In this document: positions 10,381 through 20,692 of the stretch, one piece after another
Layout of the letters: every line of letters starts with the position of its first letter
Position numbering within the stretch: the stretch's first letter is position 1
From: Herbaspirillum huttiense
GTDB lineage: Bacteria; Pseudomonadota; Gammaproteobacteria; Burkholderiales; Burkholderiaceae_D
Length of the DNA: 64,000 bases
NCBI RefSeq assembly: GCF_004367745.1
Contig: NZ_CP037993.1
Coordinates: 3,968,001-4,032,000 of the forward strand
Direction: 5' to 3'
The notes under the pieces: generated by a model
The model's input: the letters and a program-made list of their open reading frames with translations, nothing else
Told to the model about the DNA's origin: nothing
Database searches by the model: none
Made by a program: the position numbers and the translations under genes

Positions 10381-11352
10381 ATGAAACAATACCAAGACCT
10401 CATCCAGGACGTGCTGACCAACGGCTCCTGGCAAGACAACCGCACCGGCATCCGCACCCTGAGCATTCCCGGGGCCATGATGCGCTTCGACCTGCAGAAG
10501 GGTTTTCCGGCAGTGACCACCAAGCGCCTGGCCTTCAAGTCGGTGGTGGGCGAACTGTGCGGCTTCCTGCGCGCCACGCGCAGCGCGGCCGATTTCCGCG
10601 CGCTGGGCTGCAAGGTCTGGGACCAGAACGCCAACGAAAACGCCGACTGGCTGGCCAATCCGTTCCGCACCGGCACCGATGACCTGGGCCCGGTGTATGG
10701 CGTGCAGTGGCGCGAATGGCCGGCCTACAAGCTGATCGACGCTGCGCACACCGCGCAGATCGACGCGGCCCGTGCCAAGGGCTTTGCCATCGTCTCCTCG
10801 CTGCAGGACAACGGTGTGGAAAAAGTCCTGCTCTACAAGGCCGTGGACCAGTTGCGCGAGTGCCTGGATACCATCGTCAAGAATCCCGGCAGCCGCCGCA
10901 TCCTGTTCCACGGCTGGAACTGCGCGGTGCTGGACGAAATCGCCCTGCCCGCCTGCCACCTGCTGTACCAGTTCCTGCCCAACCAGAGCACGGGAGAGAT
11001 CTCGCTCTGCCTGTACGTGCGCAGCAACGACATCGGTCTGGGCACGCCCTTCAACCTGGCCGAGGGTGCGGCGCTGCTGCACCTGGTGGCGCGCCTGACC
11101 GGCTACAAGCCGCGCTGGTTCAGCTACTTCGTGGGCGATGCGCACATCTACGAAAACCATATCGACATGGTCAAGGAACAGTTGACGCGCGAGCCCTACC
11201 CGCTGCCGCAACTGGCCATCGCCGAGCGTGTACCGGAATTCGCAAGAACCCGCGAGTACGCACCCCAATGGCTGGAACTGGTCGAGCCGACCGACTTCTC
11301 GCTGGTCAACTACCAGCACCACGCCCCGCTGACCGCGCCCATGGCGGTCTGA
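10381..11352 (+). CDS. thyA: thymidylate synthase ThyA
   Basis: 323 aa. It makes dTMP from dUMP using methylene-tetrahydrofolate. It carries [11 protein letters not shown], the phosphate-binding [10 protein letters not shown], the nucleophile motif around Cys192 and RSND. At 323 residues it is longer than the E. coli enzyme (264) and resembles the long form with an insert, as in Lactobacillus casei, seen here around residues 85-150. The residue before the nucleophile is Ala (LPACH) where nearly all family members have Pro (PCH). The start at 10381 matches the family N terminus; an upstream in-frame start at 10300 is unlikely. TACAAT at 10333-10338 could be a -10 box. Confidence 0.95.
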   Translation: MKQYQDLIQDVLTNGSWQDNRTGIRTLSIPGAMMRFDLQKGFPAVTTKRLAFKSVVGELCGFLRATRSAADFRALGCKVWDQNANENADWLANPFRTGTDDLGPVYGVQWREWPAYKLIDAAHTAQIDAARAKGFAIVSSLQDNGVEKVLLYKAVDQLRECLDTIVKNPGSRRILFHGWNCAVLDEIALPACHLLYQFLPNQSTGEISLCLYVRSNDIGLGTPFNLAEGAALLHLVARLTGYKPRWFSYFVGDAHIYENHIDMVKEQLTREPYPLPQLAIAERVPEFARTREYAPQWLELVEPTDFSLVNYQHHAPLTAPMAV

Positions 11353-11406
11353 TCCACCTCGGCAAGCCGGCTCCGTTGAGGGCCGGCCTGCGCTTCGGGA
11401 GTTCGC

Positions 11407-12468
11407 ATGTCCAACGCGCTGCTGCAACGACTGGGCCTGGCCCATCCCATCATCCAGGCCCCGATGGCGGGCAGTTCCACCGTGACCATGGCAGCGGCTG
11501 CCTCCAATGCCGGTGCGCTGGGCTCGCTGGCGCTGGGGGCCTCTTCGGTGGCGCAGGCGCGCGAGGCGCTGGCGCAATTGCATGCCCTCACCGACAAACC
11601 CTTCAACGTCAATTTCTTCTGCCACCAGCCGGCCGTCCTGGATCCCGCCCGCGATGCCGCGTGGGTCAGGCACCTGCAGGGCCATCTGGACGAATTCGGC
11701 GGCAGCATCAGCCTGCCCCTGAAAGAGATCTACCAAAGCTTCATCGTCGATACCGGGATGCAGCAACTGGTGCTGGAATTGCCCCCGGCCGTGGTCAGTT
11801 TCCACTTCGGATTACCGGACGCTGGCGTCATCCAGTCACTGAAAAATGCGGGTGTCTTCCTGATGGCCACCGCCACCAATCTGGACGAAGCGCGCCAGAT
11901 CGAGGCAGCCGGACTGGATGCCATCGTCGCGCAGGGTATTGAAGCCGGCGGCCATCGCGGCATCTTTGATGAACACAAGGATGAGGAAATCGGCACCTTC
12001 GCCCTGGTACGCCTGCTGGCCACGCAGTGCCGGCTGCCGGTGATCGCCGCCGGCGGCATCATGGATGGTGCCGGCATTGCGGCAGCCCTGCGGCTGGGCG
12101 CGCAGGCGGTGCAACTGGGCACGGCCTTCCTGCTCACGCGTGAATCGGGTGCCAACGCCGCCTACAGAAATCTGCTCAAGAGTTCACGTGCCCGGCACAC
12201 GCGCGTGACCGCCGCCATCTCCGGCCGCCGCGCGCGGGGCATCGTCAACCGCTTCATGGAAGAAATCGACATATCGCCTGCAACCCCCATCCCTGCGTAC
12301 CCCGCCGCCTACGACGCCGGCAAGCAGTTGCACGCCATGGCAACCGCCAGGGAGGTGCACGAGTTCGGCGCCCACTGGGCTGGCCAGGGCGCGGCGCTCA
12401 TCCGGGATGGCTATACGGTCGGGGAACTGGTGCACCTGCTGGTGCAGGAGTGGCAGGCGCAGGGCTGA
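11407..12468 (+). CDS. nitronate monooxygenase / NAD(P)H-dependent flavin oxidoreductase
   Basis: 353 aa, with a GGGAG site before the ATG. It is an FMN TIM barrel of the 2-nitropropane dioxygenase family. Motifs are HPIIQAPMAG, the catalytic His in QGIEAGGHRG, AAGGIMDG and the phosphate-binding GAQAVQLGTAFL. It oxidises alkyl nitronates such as propionate-3-nitronate, a plant and fungal toxin. It sits 54 bases after thyA but has no obvious functional link to it. Confidence 0.92.
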   Translation: MSNALLQRLGLAHPIIQAPMAGSSTVTMAAAASNAGALGSLALGASSVAQAREALAQLHALTDKPFNVNFFCHQPAVLDPARDAAWVRHLQGHLDEFGGSISLPLKEIYQSFIVDTGMQQLVLELPPAVVSFHFGLPDAGVIQSLKNAGVFLMATATNLDEARQIEAAGLDAIVAQGIEAGGHRGIFDEHKDEEIGTFALVRLLATQCRLPVIAAGGIMDGAGIAAALRLGAQAVQLGTAFLLTRESGANAAYRNLLKSSRARHTRVTAAISGRRARGIVNRFMEEIDISPATPIPAYPAAYDAGKQLHAMATAREVHEFGAHWAGQGAALIRDGYTVGELVHLLVQEWQAQG

Positions 12469-12481
12469 CCCGCGCCTGGAT

Positions 12482-13975
12482 TCAGGAGACGGTGTCGGTG
12501 CTGGCAGCGCCGGGCTCCGCCGGCACCTGCTTGTCCTGCCAGCCGCCACCCAGGGCCTTGTAGAGCGAGACGGTCGCCTGCAGGCGCTGCAGCTTGATCT
12601 GGCCCAGCTGGTTCTGCGCTTCCGACAAGGTGCGCTGGGTATCGAGCACCACCAGCAGATCCTCGGCCCCGGCGCGATAGCGGATCTCCGCCAGCTCGAA
12701 GGCGAAGCGCGCCTGGTCCACCTCATTGACCTTCAGGCGATAACGCTCTTCCAGACTGCGAATGGCCCCCAGGGCCTTTTCCACTTCCGACAGCGAGGTA
12801 ATCACGCGCTGGCGATACACCTGCACCAGTTCTTCCTTCTGCGCCTCGGCCAGCGCCTGCTGGTTGCGCAGGTTGCCGCCGTCGAAGATCGGCGCGATCA
12901 GGCTGGTACCGAGATTGGCGAACAGATTCGGACCATTGAAGAGCGACAGCAAGGCATTGCTCTGCGCCCCGGTGGAACCGGTCAGCGAGATGCTGGGGAA
13001 GAGCGAAGCCCGCGCCACGGCCACATTGGCATTGGCCGCCGCCAGATTGGCTTCGGCACGGCGAATGTCGGGGCGACGCGTCAGCAGTTCCGACGGCAGG
13101 CCCGCCGAAATACGCGGCATCTGGATCTTCGCCAGGCCCTTTTCCTCGACCTTGAAATTCTGCGGCGGACGGCCCAGCAGGATGGCCAGCGCGGTCTGCG
13201 CGTCCTGCTCCTGCTGTTGCAGATCGGGAATCAGCTGGCGCTGGTTGGCCAGCGCCGAACGCTGGCGCGCCAGGTCCAGCGGCGAGGCCGAACCGGCGCG
13301 GCTTTGCGCCTCCACCAGACGCAACACGCGCTCGGCATTGTTGACGTTCTGGCGTGCGATCTCCAGCCGGTCACGCAGCGACAGCACCTGCAGATAGGTG
13401 GAAACGATGCCGCTGGTGACCGTCAGCGCGACCGTTTCCCGGTCGTAGCGATTGGCGCGCAAGGTCGCTTCGGCGGCTTCGACACCCGCGCGGTTCTTGC
13501 CCCAGAAATCGATTTCGTAGCTGACCTGCAGGCTGGCATTGGCGCTGTTGGTGGGCGTGCCGCCGGAGATGGGCATCTCGCGGTTGGCACCGGCATTCAG
13601 GCTCACATTGGGCAGCAGCGGTGCACCGGCGATGCGGGCTTGCGCCTCGGCCTGCTTGATGCGCGAGAAGGCGGCAGCGATTTCGTAATTGTTGCGCTGG
13701 CCTTCCTGCACCAGGGAAGACAATTCACCACTGCCAAACTGTTTCCACCAGTCGGTATCGGGCCACAACTGCTCGGCGTGCGCCACGTCGGCAGAAGCAC
13801 CGCCGCCCCATTTGTCGGGCACCTGCATTTCGAGGATGGGATCGGGTTGCACCTCACGCGTGACGCAGCCGCCGATGGCCAGCACCAGCGCGGCCGCCAT
13901 CGCCACCCGCGTCATGCGGGGCCATGGAGAAGACGTCAGCAGCGGTGTATTACGCAGTGTCATGGGCTTGAACAT
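12482..13975 (-). CDS. RND/MacAB-type outer-membrane efflux lipoprotein (NodT/OprM family)
   Basis: Up to 497 aa. A signal peptide with lipobox LAIGGC places the acylated Cys at residue 37 of the longest form; starts at 13963 or 13915 are also possible, and none has a convincing ribosome site. It has two OEP (TolC-like) repeats with long helices and the typical conserved C-terminal AEIRYRAG. It forms the outer-membrane trimer of a tripartite efflux pump. It lies 77 bases downstream of a MacA-like adaptor gene on the same strand. Confidence 0.93.
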   Translation of the reverse strand: MFKPMTLRNTPLLTSSPWPRMTRVAMAAALVLAIGGCVTREVQPDPILEMQVPDKWGGGASADVAHAEQLWPDTDWWKQFGSGELSSLVQEGQRNNYEIAAAFSRIKQAEAQARIAGAPLLPNVSLNAGANREMPISGGTPTNSANASLQVSYEIDFWGKNRAGVEAAEATLRANRYDRETVALTVTSGIVSTYLQVLSLRDRLEIARQNVNNAERVLRLVEAQSRAGSASPLDLARQRSALANQRQLIPDLQQQEQDAQTALAILLGRPPQNFKVEEKGLAKIQMPRISAGLPSELLTRRPDIRRAEANLAAANANVAVARASLFPSISLTGSTGAQSNALLSLFNGPNLFANLGTSLIAPIFDGGNLRNQQALAEAQKEELVQVYRQRVITSLSEVEKALGAIRSLEERYRLKVNEVDQARFAFELAEIRYRAGAEDLLVVLDTQRTLSEAQNQLGQIKLQRLQATVSLYKALGGGWQDKQVPAEPGAASTDTVS

Positions 13976-14052
13976 CGACAGATGAAAACAGAGAGGACCG
14001 GGTCACCCGGCGAAGCCGTTACTTTACAGCAAGCCTCGCGCCCGTCCCGCGA

Positions 14053-15264
14053 TTACTTGGCGGCGGCGTTGCCATCGCCCGCCGGTGCCGGCGGATTGGC
14101 CGGCAGCAGTACCTGCTCGCCCTCCTTCAGACCGGACAGCACCTGAGCGCGTTCGCCATCGCGAATGCCGATCTTGATCTTGCGCGTTTCCAGCGTGCCA
14201 TCGGCCAGCACCACCTTGACGGTCTGGGTGCCATCCATGCCGGGCTTGGTCACCAGCGAACGCGGAATGGCCGGCACGTGTTCCGCCCGCGCCAGCACGA
14301 AATACACGTCGGCACTCATGCCGCTCATCAGTTCGCGGCTGGGATTGGCCACATCGAAGAGCACGGTGTAATACGCCTTCTTGCCCTGGCGACCGGAGTC
14401 ATCGGTGGGCAGCAGCATGATCTGGCGCAACTTGCCGCTCCAGCGCTTGCCGGGATAGCCGGGGGTAGTGAAATACGCGGTCATGCCCTTTTGCAGGCGC
14501 GTCACGTCCTCTTCCGACACCGGCACCTGCACCGTCATGCGCGAAAGATCGGCGATGCGCATCAGCACTTCCTGATTGGCGCTGACCATCTGGCCGGGGC
14601 GCGCGTTGAGGGTGACGATGGTACCGCTGACCGGGGCCTCGATGCGGGTCTGCTTCTGCACGGCCTCATCTTCACGAATGGCCGCTTCGGTCTGCTGGAT
14701 CTGGGCGTTGGTGGCGTCCACGCGGGAAGCCGCCGCATACATGTTCATGCGGCTGGATTCGTAGGATTCTTCGCGGGTGGCGTTCTCGGCCTTGAGCTGG
14801 GTCTGGCGCTGGAACTGCAGTTGCGCAAAGTCCAGCTGCGCATTCTGCCCGGCCAGCTCGGCCTTCAGTCGTGCCAGCGTGGCACGGTTGCTTTCGATGC
14901 GGCTGTTCTGCACGGCCGGCGCGACGGTGGCCAGCAGGCGTCCGGCCTTGACCGCCTCGCCGATCACCACTTCCACATCCGAGATCTGGCCGGCGACCTT
15001 GGAGCCGACGTCCACATAATCCTGGGCCACCACATTGCCGGTGGCGTTGACCACCTGCTCCAGGTCGGCACGTTCGACGGCCACCGTCTCCAACTTCACC
15101 GGAATCGGCTTGGGCGGTGCCGGTGGCGGCGACTGCCGCGCATAGAGCGCATAGCCGCCGCCCAGCACCAGCACCAACGCGACGGCGCTCCACCAGGCCT
15201 TCTGCCGGGCAGGCGCATGGGTGGTCGGGACTACGTGCGGGAGTGGGTCGTGCGGCTCGGTCAT
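14053..15264 (-). CDS. efflux periplasmic adaptor subunit (MacA/HlyD-like)
   Basis: 403 aa. It has a single N-terminal membrane anchor (about residues 24-44), then a lipoyl/barrel-sandwich half (NVVAQDYVDVGSKVAGQI), a long alpha-helical hairpin rich in Ala/Gln/Glu, the second lipoyl half (RIEAPVSGTIV) and beta-barrel and membrane-proximal domains. It bridges an inner-membrane transporter to the outer-membrane factor encoded downstream. No MacB ABC or RND permease gene follows or precedes within the visible operon. The partner must therefore be elsewhere, or upstream beyond the divergent-looking gap near 15.3 kb. Confidence 0.92.
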   Translation of the reverse strand: MTEPHDPLPHVVPTTHAPARQKAWWSAVALVLVLGGGYALYARQSPPPAPPKPIPVKLETVAVERADLEQVVNATGNVVAQDYVDVGSKVAGQISDVEVVIGEAVKAGRLLATVAPAVQNSRIESNRATLARLKAELAGQNAQLDFAQLQFQRQTQLKAENATREESYESSRMNMYAAASRVDATNAQIQQTEAAIREDEAVQKQTRIEAPVSGTIVTLNARPGQMVSANQEVLMRIADLSRMTVQVPVSEEDVTRLQKGMTAYFTTPGYPGKRWSGKLRQIMLLPTDDSGRQGKKAYYTVLFDVANPSRELMSGMSADVYFVLARAEHVPAIPRSLVTKPGMDGTQTVKVVLADGTLETRKIKIGIRDGERAQVLSGLKEGEQVLLPANPPAPAGDGNAAAK

Positions 15265-15378
15265 GTCACAGGCGGCAAGCGTTAAATCAAGTCAGGGTCA
15301 ACAATGCGTGATGATCCCTGCAAAAGATGACGGCCGAATGTCTTCGGCCGTCCCCTGTTCCGGTCGTGGTCCGCCCCC

Positions 15379-18045
15379 TCAGGCGGCCAGTGCCGGTGAT
15401 GCGACGGCGGCGGCAGGTGCCGCTTGCTGGCGCGCGGCATGCCAGTCCGGATGGACCTCGGCAGCACCGCTCCAGACCGCCTGGTGCAGTTGCGACAGCA
15501 GGCCCGGTTCTTCCAGGATGCTGTTTTTCTGCTTGTCGTTCAGCGCGTCCGGCCCGTCCTTGAGCGCGGTGCGCACCAGCTTCTCGCGCAGATGCTGCGT
15601 CAGTTGCGGTACGTGCGGATGCGCATGCGCGGTGGCACACATCAGCGCATTGAAGGACGGATCGACCACGGCCTCGACGAAGCCCGGCAGCGGCGGGGTC
15701 TCTTCATGATGGCGCACGGTTTCGCGCAGCTCGAACGGTGGCGTGGTCTCTTCAGGGATCTTGAACAGACCCGCACGGCGGAAGCCACGGCCATACGTCA
15801 CGCGCGACGACAACACCGACACAGGCACCGATACCGCCAGCGAACCGGCAATCGGAATGAGCCAATAAATGAAGGACGGATTGAGCCAGTACACCAGCGC
15901 GCCCCAGGCCACGCCCAGCACCGAATGCCAGCCATGGCGGCGTACTGCCTCGCCCCAGCCGGTTTCATTGTCGGCACGCGGCGGCGACTTCCAGCCGGCG
16001 TTCCAGCCGAGGAAGGCACCCAGCACGAAACGGGTATGGAACAGCATGCGCACCGGGGCCAGCGCCATCGAGAACAGCAGCTCGATCACCATGCTCACGA
16101 ACAGCGCCAGCGCACCGCCGAAGCCGCGCGCGCCCTTCACCGCAAACAGCAGCACGGCCAGGATCTTGGGCAGGAACAGGATGGTGGCGGTGGCCGAGAC
16201 CAGCGCCAGTGCCTTCTCCGGATGCCATTCCGGCCAGATCGGGAAGAGCTGGCGCGGTGCCGTGAAATACTGCGGATCGATCAGCGTATGCGCTGCCAGC
16301 AGCACCGTGGAGAGGATCAGGAACAGCCCCCACAGCGGTGCCGACACGTAAGCCATCACACCGGTGACGAACACCGCGCGATGCACCGCGTGCATGCCGC
16401 GCGCCAGGAACAGGCGGAAGTTCATCAGGTTGCCCTGGCACCAGCGGCGGTCCCGACTGAGTTCATCGAGCAGGTTGGGCGGCATTTCTTCGTAGCTGCC
16501 GTCCAGGTCATAGGCGATCCACACCGACCAGCCTGCACGACGCATCAGCGACGCCTCCACGAAGTCGTGCGACATGATCGGACCGGACAGGTTGCCCTTG
16601 CCCGGCAGCGGCGCCAGCGCGCAGTACTTCATGAAGGGCTGCAGGCGGATGATGGCGTTGTGGCCCCAGAAGTGCGACTCGCCCAGCTGCCAGTAATGCA
16701 GACCCGCGGTAAACAGCGGGCCATACACGCGGGTCGAGAACTGCTGGATGCGTGCATACAGCGTATCGCGTCCGGCTGCGCGCGGTGCGGTCTGGATGAT
16801 GCCCGCGCCCGGATGGGCTTCCATCAGGCGGGTCAGCTTGGTGAGGCATTCGCCGGTCATGACGCTGTCGGCGTCGAGCACCACCATGTAGCGATAATCG
16901 GCCCCCCAGCGGCGGCAGAAGTCGTCCAGGTTGCCGCTCTTGCGCTTGACGCGGCGACGGCGGTGACGATAGAAGATGCGTCCGAAACCGCCGGTCTCGC
17001 GGCAGAGGCGGTCCCATGCCGCAGTTTCGGCGGCGCAGATGTCGGCTTCGCCGCTGTCGCTCAGGATGAAGAAATCGAAGTGCTGGATCTGCCCGGTGCG
17101 TTCCAGCGACTCGTAAGTCGCGCGCAGGCCGGCGAAGACGCGTGCCACATCTTCGTTGCAGATGGGCATGACGATGGCCGTGCGGGCCTCCGGCGCGATC
17201 TCGGTATGGCCGGCCTTCTCGTGCGAGATGAGGTACTTGTCATCACCGCGCATGAGGAGCAGGAAGCCGGTCATGGCCGTCCAGAACCCGGCCGAGACCC
17301 ACAGGAACAGCAGTCCGAACAGGAACAGCACCACCATCTCCAGCGGCTTGGTGCCGTGATACGGCAGCACGTCGCTCATGAAATAGGTGGCCATGGAGGT
17401 CTGCAGCGCCATCAGCACCAGCAGCGTAATACGGCGGATGTTGCCCGTATGCTGCCAGTGCCCCTTGGGATCGGGGGCCTCGGACTGGTCCAGGTGATCC
17501 TCGATGTAGCGCGGTTCGTCATCCACCGGCGGTGCGGCTTCAGCCACCTTGGCGCGGCCCTTGCGGGCGCGGCGCCAACGGCTGGGACGGCGTTCCAGGC
17601 GGCGGTTTTCCTCTTCCACCCAGCGCGAGAAAGGATTGAGTTCGCCCCACGGGCGCGGCACCATCGATTTGCGATGCATCGGCGGGCCGACCGGAATGCG
17701 CGGCTGGCCGCGCTCTTCACCAATGGGAGGAACGGGCGCACCCTGCACCGCCTGTGCCGCTTGGGCAGCAGGGACGGCCGCCGGTTGCGCGGCGGGATAC
17801 ATGAGACGCAGGCGCGCATCGACCGAAGCTTGCGCTGCGGCCGGTACCAGGCTGGCATCGCGCCCGGAGGCCTCGGCCAGCACGCGGTGCAGGTCGGCCA
17901 CCGGATCGCCGGAGCCGATTGCACCCGCGCGCGCAGCCAGGTCCTGGCGTTGCTCAGGCGACAGCGGCAGACGCGCGAGGTAATCCTCCAGCGTCTGCGA
18001 GGCTGCCGAAGTCTGCCTTAGTTGGGGGGTAATATGTAGCTCCAC
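15379..18045 (-). CDS. opgH: glucan biosynthesis glucosyltransferase OpgH (MdoH)
   Basis: 888 aa starting at GTG. An inner-membrane GT2 family enzyme that builds the beta-1,2 backbone of osmoregulated periplasmic glucans from UDP-glucose. Motifs are the DADS metal site ([11 protein letters not shown]) and the Q/RxxRW-type RDRRWCQGN. The catalytic domain sits between an N-terminal and several C-terminal membrane helices. An extra Ala/Pro-rich N-terminal region precedes the first helix. The start overlaps the end of opgG by 28 bases, which suggests translational coupling. Confidence 0.95.
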   Translation of the reverse strand: MELHITPQLRQTSAASQTLEDYLARLPLSPEQRQDLAARAGAIGSGDPVADLHRVLAEASGRDASLVPAAAQASVDARLRLMYPAAQPAAVPAAQAAQAVQGAPVPPIGEERGQPRIPVGPPMHRKSMVPRPWGELNPFSRWVEEENRRLERRPSRWRRARKGRAKVAEAAPPVDDEPRYIEDHLDQSEAPDPKGHWQHTGNIRRITLLVLMALQTSMATYFMSDVLPYHGTKPLEMVVLFLFGLLFLWVSAGFWTAMTGFLLLMRGDDKYLISHEKAGHTEIAPEARTAIVMPICNEDVARVFAGLRATYESLERTGQIQHFDFFILSDSGEADICAAETAAWDRLCRETGGFGRIFYRHRRRRVKRKSGNLDDFCRRWGADYRYMVVLDADSVMTGECLTKLTRLMEAHPGAGIIQTAPRAAGRDTLYARIQQFSTRVYGPLFTAGLHYWQLGESHFWGHNAIIRLQPFMKYCALAPLPGKGNLSGPIMSHDFVEASLMRRAGWSVWIAYDLDGSYEEMPPNLLDELSRDRRWCQGNLMNFRLFLARGMHAVHRAVFVTGVMAYVSAPLWGLFLILSTVLLAAHTLIDPQYFTAPRQLFPIWPEWHPEKALALVSATATILFLPKILAVLLFAVKGARGFGGALALFVSMVIELLFSMALAPVRMLFHTRFVLGAFLGWNAGWKSPPRADNETGWGEAVRRHGWHSVLGVAWGALVYWLNPSFIYWLIPIAGSLAVSVPVSVLSSRVTYGRGFRRAGLFKIPEETTPPFELRETVRHHEETPPLPGFVEAVVDPSFNALMCATAHAHPHVPQLTQHLREKLVRTALKDGPDALNDKQKNSILEEPGLLSQLHQAVWSGAAEVHPDWHAARQQAAPAAAVASPALAA

Positions 18046-19643
18046 GTTTCAGACAAAGTTGTGCCGCCGTTGGCATTGCGCAGGAAACCGCGCAGCTCGA
18101 CGGGCTTGTTTTCTTCCAGGCGGCGCAGCTTGACTTCCACGCGCCAGCCGCCGGTCATTTCGTTCTTGCGGGTGGTGACGCTGGCCAGCTTGCCATTGGC
18201 ATCGGCCTCGACCACGCCTTCCACGCGCGCATTGGCGGGCAGCTTCTTGAGGTTGCCGCCGTCGAAGTCGATCGCCAGCTGCTGCACCTCATCCTGCTTG
18301 CCTTCCTGCTTGGGACGGTAGCCGTGGCCGAACAGGGTCTGCGTGACGAAGGCCAGTGGCGGACGCTTCTCGTTGTCCTTCTGCCAGGACAGGCGGTATT
18401 CCACGTTCAGCGGCTGGCCCGGCTTGGGCAGCGTGTTGGGAATCCAGTAGGCCACGATGTTGTCGTTGGTCTCGTCGGGCGTGGGAATCTGCACCAGCTC
18501 CACGCGGCCCGAACCCCACTTGCCCTTGGGCTCGACCCAGGCGCTGGGGCGCGACTGGTAGTTGTAGTCCAGGTCTTCGTAGTGCGAGAAATTGCGGTCG
18601 CGCTGCATCAGGCCAAAGCCCTGCGGATTGTCGAAGGAGAACGAAGTCACCAGCAGGCGCTTGGGGTTCACCAGCGGACGCCAGAGCCATTCGCCGGTAC
18701 CCGACTGCATCGACAGGCCGTCCGAATCATGCACTTCCGGACGGAAGTCATCAGCCGGACCCGGCTGGTTCTCGCCGAAGAGGAACATGCTGGTCAGCGG
18801 GGCGATGCCCAGCTTGGTGACATTGCTGCGCAGGTAGAGCTGGGCCTTGACGTCCATGGCGGTATCCACGCCGGGCTTGAGGACGAAGCGATAAGCCCCG
18901 GTAGCGCGCGGCGAATCCAGCAGCGCATAGATCACCAGTTCCTTGGCCTCGCCCGAGGGACGCTCCAGCCAGAATTCGGTGAAGCGCGGGAATTCCTCGC
19001 CCGAATAGAGTGCGGTATCGATGGCCAGCCCGCGCGCGGAGAGGCCATAGCTCTGCCCCTTGCCCATGGCGCGGAAGTAGCTGGCTCCGTGGAAGGTCAG
19101 CACGTCATCCTTGACCTTGGCCGAGTTGAGCGGGAAGCGGATGCGGAACCCGGCAAAGCCGATGTTGCGCAGGGTGCGCGGATCGACGCTGCGGTTGGCG
19201 CTGTAATCGAAGAGCGCCGGATTGAAATGAATCTCGCGCACGGCGTCGCCGACCACTTCATTGATCTTGACCGGCTCGGTATAGCTCGCGCCCAGATGGA
19301 TGAAGGACAGTTCGAAAGGCAGCTTCTGGGCGCGCCAGTACGACTTGTCATCGCGGAAGTAGATCTGGCTGGCCTGCTCGTAGCTCAGGTCCTTGAGCGA
19401 CTTGGGCAGATCATCGGCGGGCTTCTTGTACGACTTGCCGGCCAGCGCCTTGGCGCGGGCGGCCACCGTATTGAAATCAAAGGCCAGGGCAGCTTGCGGC
19501 AAGGCCAACGCCAGCAGACCCGCCAGGGTCGCCGGAGCGGCGAGGCGACGCCACCAGGTCGATCGTGCGGAACTGCGCCGGGAAACGAGTCCCTCGCGCG
19601 GCCAGGAGGTGGTGTGAAGCAGCATTATTGTTTTGTCTGACAT
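18018..19643 (-). CDS. opgG: glucan biosynthesis protein OpgG (MdoG)
   Basis: About 541 aa from the Met at 19643; longer frames reach 19718 without family support. A cleavable signal peptide ends near [11 protein letters not shown], followed by the all-beta OpgG/MdoG domain ([14 protein letters not shown] at the mature start, then [12 protein letters not shown]). This periplasmic protein is needed for OPG branching or polymerisation. It is transcribed before opgH, with overlapping ends. Loss of OPGs usually affects osmotic adaptation, motility and host interaction. Confidence 0.94.
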   Translation of the reverse strand: MSDKTIMLLHTTSWPREGLVSRRSSARSTWWRRLAAPATLAGLLALALPQAALAFDFNTVAARAKALAGKSYKKPADDLPKSLKDLSYEQASQIYFRDDKSYWRAQKLPFELSFIHLGASYTEPVKINEVVGDAVREIHFNPALFDYSANRSVDPRTLRNIGFAGFRIRFPLNSAKVKDDVLTFHGASYFRAMGKGQSYGLSARGLAIDTALYSGEEFPRFTEFWLERPSGEAKELVIYALLDSPRATGAYRFVLKPGVDTAMDVKAQLYLRSNVTKLGIAPLTSMFLFGENQPGPADDFRPEVHDSDGLSMQSGTGEWLWRPLVNPKRLLVTSFSFDNPQGFGLMQRDRNFSHYEDLDYNYQSRPSAWVEPKGKWGSGRVELVQIPTPDETNDNIVAYWIPNTLPKPGQPLNVEYRLSWQKDNEKRPPLAFVTQTLFGHGYRPKQEGKQDEVQQLAIDFDGGNLKKLPANARVEGVVEADANGKLASVTTRKNEMTGGWRVEVKLRRLEENKPVELRGFLRNANGGTTLSETWSYILPPN

Positions 19644-19988
19644 GCAATTTTCTGGTTGATTGCCCCGGCAGACACTGGAAGCAGCGCCGCACCGGAAAGC
19701 AGGCGCTAGTTTACCCAAATGTGGCGGGGATTGTTCGCTAGTTCATATGAAGATGGCATGCTTGCAGAGGGAATCGCCCTGAGGGACAGTATTTCCTGAA
19801 TGAAACTTCATTCGACTGCAAACCCGGCCCCGGCGCGCGCAAGCGGCCAGCCGGTTCAGGTATAAGGGCAGGTGGCGGCGCATAAAGTTCCGTGCCGCAG
19901 CATGGCTGCTGTAACATTATGCTTCTGTCGCCCTTGCATCCGGCCGTGCGCCGGGCTGCAGGCCTTCCGTCCGAACCCAGATTCCCGC
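19644..19988. promoter_or_regulatory. divergent region between opgG and folA with two palindromes
   Basis: 345 bases, no gene. Two short dyads sit close together: TTCATATGAA (19742-19751, perfect) and GAATGAA-AC-TTCATTC (19798-19813). Both are built from TTCAT/ATGAA half-sites, so an operator for the opgGH or folA promoter is possible. No strong sigma-70 pair was found. Confidence 0.4.
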
Positions 19989-20483
19989 ATGACCACAGCT
20001 TCCGGCTCCCTCACCATCGTCGTCGCCACCGACCTCAACAACGGCATCGGCATTCGCAACACCCTGCCCTGGCATCTGCCGGAAGACCTGGCCCATTTCA
20101 AGCGCACCACCTCGGGGCATGCCATCCTGATGGGCCGCAAGACCTTTGAATCGATCGGCCGGCCGCTGCCCAACCGGCGCAACATCGTCATCACCCGCAA
20201 TACCGAGTGGCAACACGCGGGCGTGGAGACGGCGGCCTCGCTGCAGGACGCCGCCGCGCTGGCGCAGGGTGCACCGGCCTTCATCATCGGCGGTGCGCAG
20301 ATCTATGCGGAAGCCCTGCCGCTGGTGGACCGGCTCATCATCACCCGCATCAACCAGGCTTTTGATTGCGACGCCTTCTTCCCGACCCTGGACCCGCTGC
20401 TGTGGCAGGAGACCGCACGTGAGGACCACCGGTCCGAAACTTCCGGATTGGACTACGCTTTTGTGACATACGAAAGACGTTGA
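19989..20483 (+). CDS. folA: dihydrofolate reductase
   Basis: 164 aa from the ATG at 19989. It reduces dihydrofolate to tetrahydrofolate with NADPH, regenerating the cofactor consumed by ThyA. Key features are GIGIRNTLPWHLPEDLAHFK, where Asp33 corresponds to the catalytic acid Asp27 of E. coli, MGRKTFESIGRPLPNR for NADPH, and IIGGAQIYAEAL. The length is normal for chromosomal FolA. thyA is about 8.6 kb away, not adjacent as in some bacteria. Confidence 0.95.
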   Translation: MTTASGSLTIVVATDLNNGIGIRNTLPWHLPEDLAHFKRTTSGHAILMGRKTFESIGRPLPNRRNIVITRNTEWQHAGVETAASLQDAAALAQGAPAFIIGGAQIYAEALPLVDRLIITRINQAFDCDAFFPTLDPLLWQETAREDHRSETSGLDYAFVTYERR

Positions 20484-20526
20484 ACCACCTCGGCGCGAGG
20501 CTGTTGTTTTTTCCCTTTTTTGCTTA

Positions 20527-20551
20527 AACTGCGCACCTCTTTAGCGCAGTT
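20527..20551 (+). promoter_or_regulatory. hairpin in the leader of the decarboxylase gene
   Basis: AACTGCGC and GCGCAGTT form an 8-bp stem with a 9-base loop between folA and the decarboxylase gene. There is no T-run after it, so it is not a typical terminator for folA. It may be leader structure. Confidence 0.35.
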
Positions 20552-20692
20552 GGCGCGCACGTTGCGCGCATATCTGCGACAATCCCGCTTTCATTTTTCC
20601 GGCGCGCAAGCACTGCCAGCCCAGGCGCTTTTCTTTTCACCCCCTGCGCGCGCGCCTGTCCGGCCGCACGCGCGCAAAGCCTGGAGAAATCC

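Noticed and set aside
15424..18021. An 865-codon open frame on the plus strand
   Set aside because: Antisense to opgH, low-complexity Arg/Gln/His composition.
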